From contig NC_021680.1 in the NCBI RefSeq assembly GCF_000247815.1, forward strand, positions 2,830,649 through 2,894,648: 64,000 nt of DNA, written 5' to 3'. The translations under genes and the position numbers were made by a program. The notes under the pieces were generated by a model. That model was not told the origin of the DNA. It ran no database searches and worked only from the letters and a program-made list of their open reading frames with translations. Positions 60,170-64,000 of the stretch are shown here, piece by piece (the stretch's first letter is position 1; every line of letters begins with the position of its first letter). The stretch comes from Ficedula albicollis. Its lineage: Eukaryota; Chordata; Aves; Passeriformes; Muscicapidae.

Positions 60170-60300
60170 TGCCTTTTATCCCTTCAACCAGCCTGGTCTC
60201 CACGAGACGGGAAATTCCGCGTGGAAAAAAAAAAAAAAGTCTTGGAAAATCCCAGGATCAGGCCCCCGCACACGTCAGGACGGATGTTTCCCCTCGCCAG
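60170..60300 (-). promoter_or_regulatory. SELE: SELE promoter: TATA-like box, two NF-kB sites, CRE/ATF-like site
   Basis: On the minus strand, going upstream: GATAAAAGG (TATA-like, 60180-60172), GGAATTTCCC (kB, 60218-60209), a T14 tract (60239-60226), GGGATTTTCC (kB, 60253-60244) and TGACGTGT (CRE/ATF-like, 60277-60270). Both kB decamers fit the full NF-kB consensus. The mammalian E-selectin promoter is a known cytokine-induced unit with an ATF site, clustered kB sites and AT-rich HMG-I(Y) contacts before a TATA box, in the same order. Function in this bird is inference. Confidence 0.7.
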
Positions 60301-62984
60301 ATCAGCCCTCCCAGAAAGACACACTGTGCTGACAAAGTGCCAAGTGCCACATTACAAACTTTTACTGACACACACACACACAATTCCAGGATATCAAGGA
60401 GGAGCATGACAATTAGCTTGAACTAATTGCATGAACAAGCAGATCCCAGTTTTTTTGCCTGGCATGATGTTTTGCAGCAAGGAGGTGTCAGTTCTTCCGG
60501 TGTCTCGGTAGGAAAGGCACCAACACTCACAGCTGGTTAACCAAGTTTGGGTAAAAATGGAAACTGCAGCATTGGATGAGCCCTTCCTTGTGGATCTCAG
60601 CTGTGCAGAGCTCTCATTTGTGGTCAGGTTTGCCAGCCCCAGCATTGCTGGAGCTCTTCACAATACAGGTTCATCAGTCACATGTAGCAGTTGAGCTTGA
60701 AACGTGGACCTTGCTTTGAAGAGTCCCTTGGACCACATTCTTCAATGTCCTGATCTCAACAGAGTTACGAGACAATACACTAGGAATTCATGTACATTTA
60801 TTGTGTATACCCTGATTAATCATACTGCTGCATAAAGCTTCACTGCTATGGATAGGATTAAATGAGGCTGAACATGCAAAGGACTCAACAAGTGCTGGCA
60901 GCAATAGGAGGCCACAGGGCAGCAGCCACTTCATATCTGTAAAGCATAGTTAGGGTTTATACAGTGAATGCTGGAGCTCTGATTTTGGAGCCTCAGCCTG
61001 TTCTTACAGAATAAAAATCAGTGGCTTCTGGATTCCAAGCTAATATCAACTGGAATCGCCCAATTTTTTCACCAAAAAAAAAAAGAACTGTCAAGTCGCC
61101 AAAGATCTCTGCCCATCAAAGAAATAATCTCAGAAAAGAGCATAGAATAAAGAGCATATTCTAAAACATCCTCAGTTACTAACAAATCAGGAGAGTTGAC
61201 TAGAAATTGCAGCAAATTCAGTTACTGAAGAGAGGGAGGATTGAAAACAACCCACTGAATATTTGTAGGCAGAGGAACACTTTCTAGCAAAGATAGAAAC
61301 ACAAATGGAAAATCAAGAAACTCTGGAAAGCTGAGGTTAGCTTTTGGCTGGCCTGGGCAAGCCTTGCTTAGAAGAACCAACTTCCTGAGGCTTCCAGGCA
61401 GCATCAGATAAATAAATAATCTGCTGTTTATTTAGCCTCAAAGTGGGAATGAAATCCCTTTCTGTTAGCCACCCCTTCTCTGTTGGGAGGCTTTACCACC
61501 TGGAGGACACAGACAGAGGCTGGTATTTTAATGCACCTGTACATCACATTATGCAGCCTAATTTCACAAGGGTAATTATTCTATTCCACACTAATGTTAA
61601 TCAGTCTTGGTAAGACAGAGTTGGTTTTTTGTTTAGGTTTTTTTTTTTTCCCTAAAACATTAATCAGCTGTTGCAACTGCATGCACAGAAAATTTATAGA
61701 AAATTTCAGGACAGTTTTTATGCCCCCTAGGCACCAAGAGGCAGAAAATGCTACGCCTTTTCCTGGAGATTCCCTTTTCCAAGCCATTTAATGAGCTTCC
61801 TACTGGTAAGCACTCATCCTTTTCATGGCAGAAACTCTGAAAAAAGCTCTGAGGAAACTTTATCAGAATTCCTTTGCCAATGGAATCTCCGGAGGAAGGA
61901 AGAGCTTATTTCATAGTTTATGGTAGCCTTCCTTTGCAGGGGCTGTCTGAGACCTCTTGTCTGCAGCAGATAAAGAAAGCTCCACAAAAAATAATAAAAC
62001 ACCAAAGCCTACAAGCAATAAGCTTGTAAAAACTCCAGCCTAAAAAAAGACTGCTTCTTTTTGTTGGCTGTATTCCCTTGTGCATCACTGACATGGGGCT
62101 CTTTTTGGTTTTTCCCAGGGAATTCTTCTATCCACTGATCATATTCTTATTATATATTCTTATTCCCCTGTAATGTACTGGAAGATGAAGACAACATTTT
62201 CAGGGAAAAAAGAAAAGCTGAAAATCATACCCAAAACCCCACAATAGAGGTTAAGACCTCATTATTAAAAGTTAAAGGCATTTTAAAACTTGAGGGGGAC
62301 AGGGATTCCTATAAGCTAAAGCTCACGTTGGAGGCTAAACTTCATATATATTTCAGGGAAAATACCTGTGCTACAGTTACTTTGGTTGAACTGGAGATAC
62401 ATGCAGCCTGACCTTAGCTACTTTTTGTGTTACTTATTTATTCTCTTCTCAAAGTTATTTCACATCCCTGCTTTTTTACTCTTCTGCCAATTGATTTGGG
62501 AATGTAAGATCCCAATTTCTTGTGCTGTACAGAGCTGGACGAAGTTGTTGCTCTCTTCTTATGCTACATGAGCACAGACACAGTTCTTTAAAATTAATAC
62601 AATTCCTCTCTGCCAGAAAAATAGGAGACTCTAAAGACAAATTTTTAGAAATGCTGAGCACTTCTTGTTCCTATACACTCCAGACTTTCATTTGCAGAAG
62701 TGAAAGCCCAGCTTTTTATAGGCAACATTCCAGAGCACCTCTTTTCCCTTACAAACAGAGGTGCATTGACAATAACGTGGCCACAACTAATTTTCCAGGT
62801 GGAAGGTTCACTTAAGAGGCCACTATGATTCATAAAGGTTAAGAAAGGGCTATATAAACATATTAGGAATAAAAACAACAAAATTCAGCCAGGTCTGCTA
62901 TTTAAAGGACAGCAATTGACAGAGGATATGTCAAATGTAATTTCTTTTTATATAAAGGAAAGTTAATGTTCACTGCAATAGTGT

Positions 62985-63088
62985 TATTCATTGGGAAAAG
63001 AGAACAGGTCAGATTATGGAGTGAAGACTCTTTTGGTATTCATTGGGAAAAGAGAACAGGTCAGATTATGGAGTGAAGACTTTTGGCT
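62985..63088. repeat. 52-bp tandem duplication
   Basis: Unit starting TATTCATTGGGAAAAGAG, offset 52; the second copy lacks two bases near its end. Confidence 0.92.
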
Positions 63089-63110
63089 GGTTACAACCAA
63101 TCAAGCTACG

Positions 63111-63242
63111 GTTCAAAGATTCAAACCCTCAGTAAAGAACTTTGAGAATATGAGAAAAATGGTGTAAAAAGGTGGGGGTTCAAAGATTCAAACCCTCAGT
63201 AAAGAACTATGAGAATATGAGAAAAATTGTGTAAAAAGGTGG
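63111..63242. repeat. 67-bp tandem duplication
   Basis: Unit starting GTTCAAAGATTCAAACCC, offset 67, with a few substitutions; only 22 bp after the previous duplication. Confidence 0.92.
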
Positions 63243-64000
63243 ACAAAAAGCAAATATTGCCTCTCTGTATCTCAGAAAAGAAGATCAAGGTAATTAGAAG
63301 CCGGGCCTTCCATGTGGGCAGCTAGAAAAGATGCTAGGACATTGAAAAATGTTAAAGAAAACCATTGAAAAAACAGCAGAATGCTGCTAAGATGTCAAGA
63401 ACAGCTGACATTGATAGGATTGATCTGTTCCTGGCAGATCAACCTGGCTTGTGCCTCAAGGCTGTGTCAGTAATAAAGAAACAATAGTGGCCTATGGTTT
63501 GCTATAATTAAGATTTTTAATATCATCCCATGAGACATTCTTATGAGGAAACAAGTGAAACAATGCTTAGCTAAAATCACCATTAAATGAGCACTCAAAG
63601 AGCAGTTCTCCAAAGAACTGTTCAAGAGAACTGTTTTATTCCCACCCCACTGTAAAAAAGGGTGTTGGAGCAAAGAAATCTTCACAATCTTCTAAACCCA
63701 AAAGGTGTTTTAGAGTACTTAGGAGGCACATGATCAAAAATGTTTCACATGCACTTGCTACATTACGAGTAGTGGTGGATTGATTTTTAGCAACAAAGTT
63801 TTAACCGAAAATTTTCCAAAGAGGCCATGAATTGCTGAAACAAGGGTTTTGTAGAGCATACCTTTCAGTTAGAAATTTTTAAGTTCTGGTTTGAGAAATG
63901 TTTTTTCAGTATCTCAAGAAAATTTAATGTAGTGGAAAATTATTTTATCTGAAACACTGTTGAACTTGAAGAAATCACAAATCCAGGACAAATAAAGAAT

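Larger units (their letters stand above)
60301..64000. other. Upstream of SELE, AT-rich, no gene recognised
   Basis: Contains a (CA)n run near 60370 and two adjacent short tandem duplications near 63 kb. No exon with convincing splice borders and homology was found. Confidence 0.6.

Overview
The window is vertebrate nuclear DNA, almost certainly from a bird and probably a songbird. It holds exon-intron genes with GT-AG splice sites, CR1 LINE 3' ends with the typical avian tail, and several long terminal repeats (LTRs) of avian endogenous-retrovirus type. No prokaryotic features, CRISPR arrays, tRNA or rRNA genes were seen.

Two protein-coding genes can be read with confidence, both on the minus strand. 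RXRG (retinoid X receptor gamma) occupies 21490 down to the left edge. Nine coding exons are visible, from the ATG through the DNA-binding domain and most of the ligand-binding domain; only the last coding exon (end of the LBD and AF-2 helix) lies outside the window. SELE (E-selectin) occupies about 60150 to 51700: a non-coding first exon, signal peptide, C-type lectin domain, EGF domain, a series of CCP/sushi exons, a transmembrane exon, two tail exons and a spliced 3'UTR exon. Upstream of SELE lie a TATA-like box, two perfect NF-kB sites and a CRE/ATF-like site, arranged like the cytokine-inducible mammalian E-selectin promoter. A model with six CCP domains gives 611 residues, almost the human length. 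Two extra CCP exons belong to a 903-bp repeat joined by a poly-C run and are probably an assembly false duplication.

Layout: 1-21.5 kb RXRG with repeat-filled introns; 21.5-22.8 kb GC-rich upstream region, a 12-bp minisatellite and an ERVK-like LTR reading toward RXRG; 22.8-51.3 kb intergenic DNA with no convincing gene but with LTRs, a 504-bp pure pentanucleotide repeat and several perfect tandem duplications; 51.7-60.3 kb SELE; 60.3-64 kb AT-rich upstream DNA.

The most striking structural signal is a set of eight pure poly-C runs (17 to 1415 bases), all C on the given strand. Comparing repeat copies inside the window shows that these runs replace ordinary sequence or join duplicated flanks, so I read them as assembly artefacts rather than biology. 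I found no convincing new biological system. The best biological leads are the identical two-CCP modules in SELE, its conserved-looking promoter, the LTR next to the RXRG start, and the RXRG-SELE neighbourhood.
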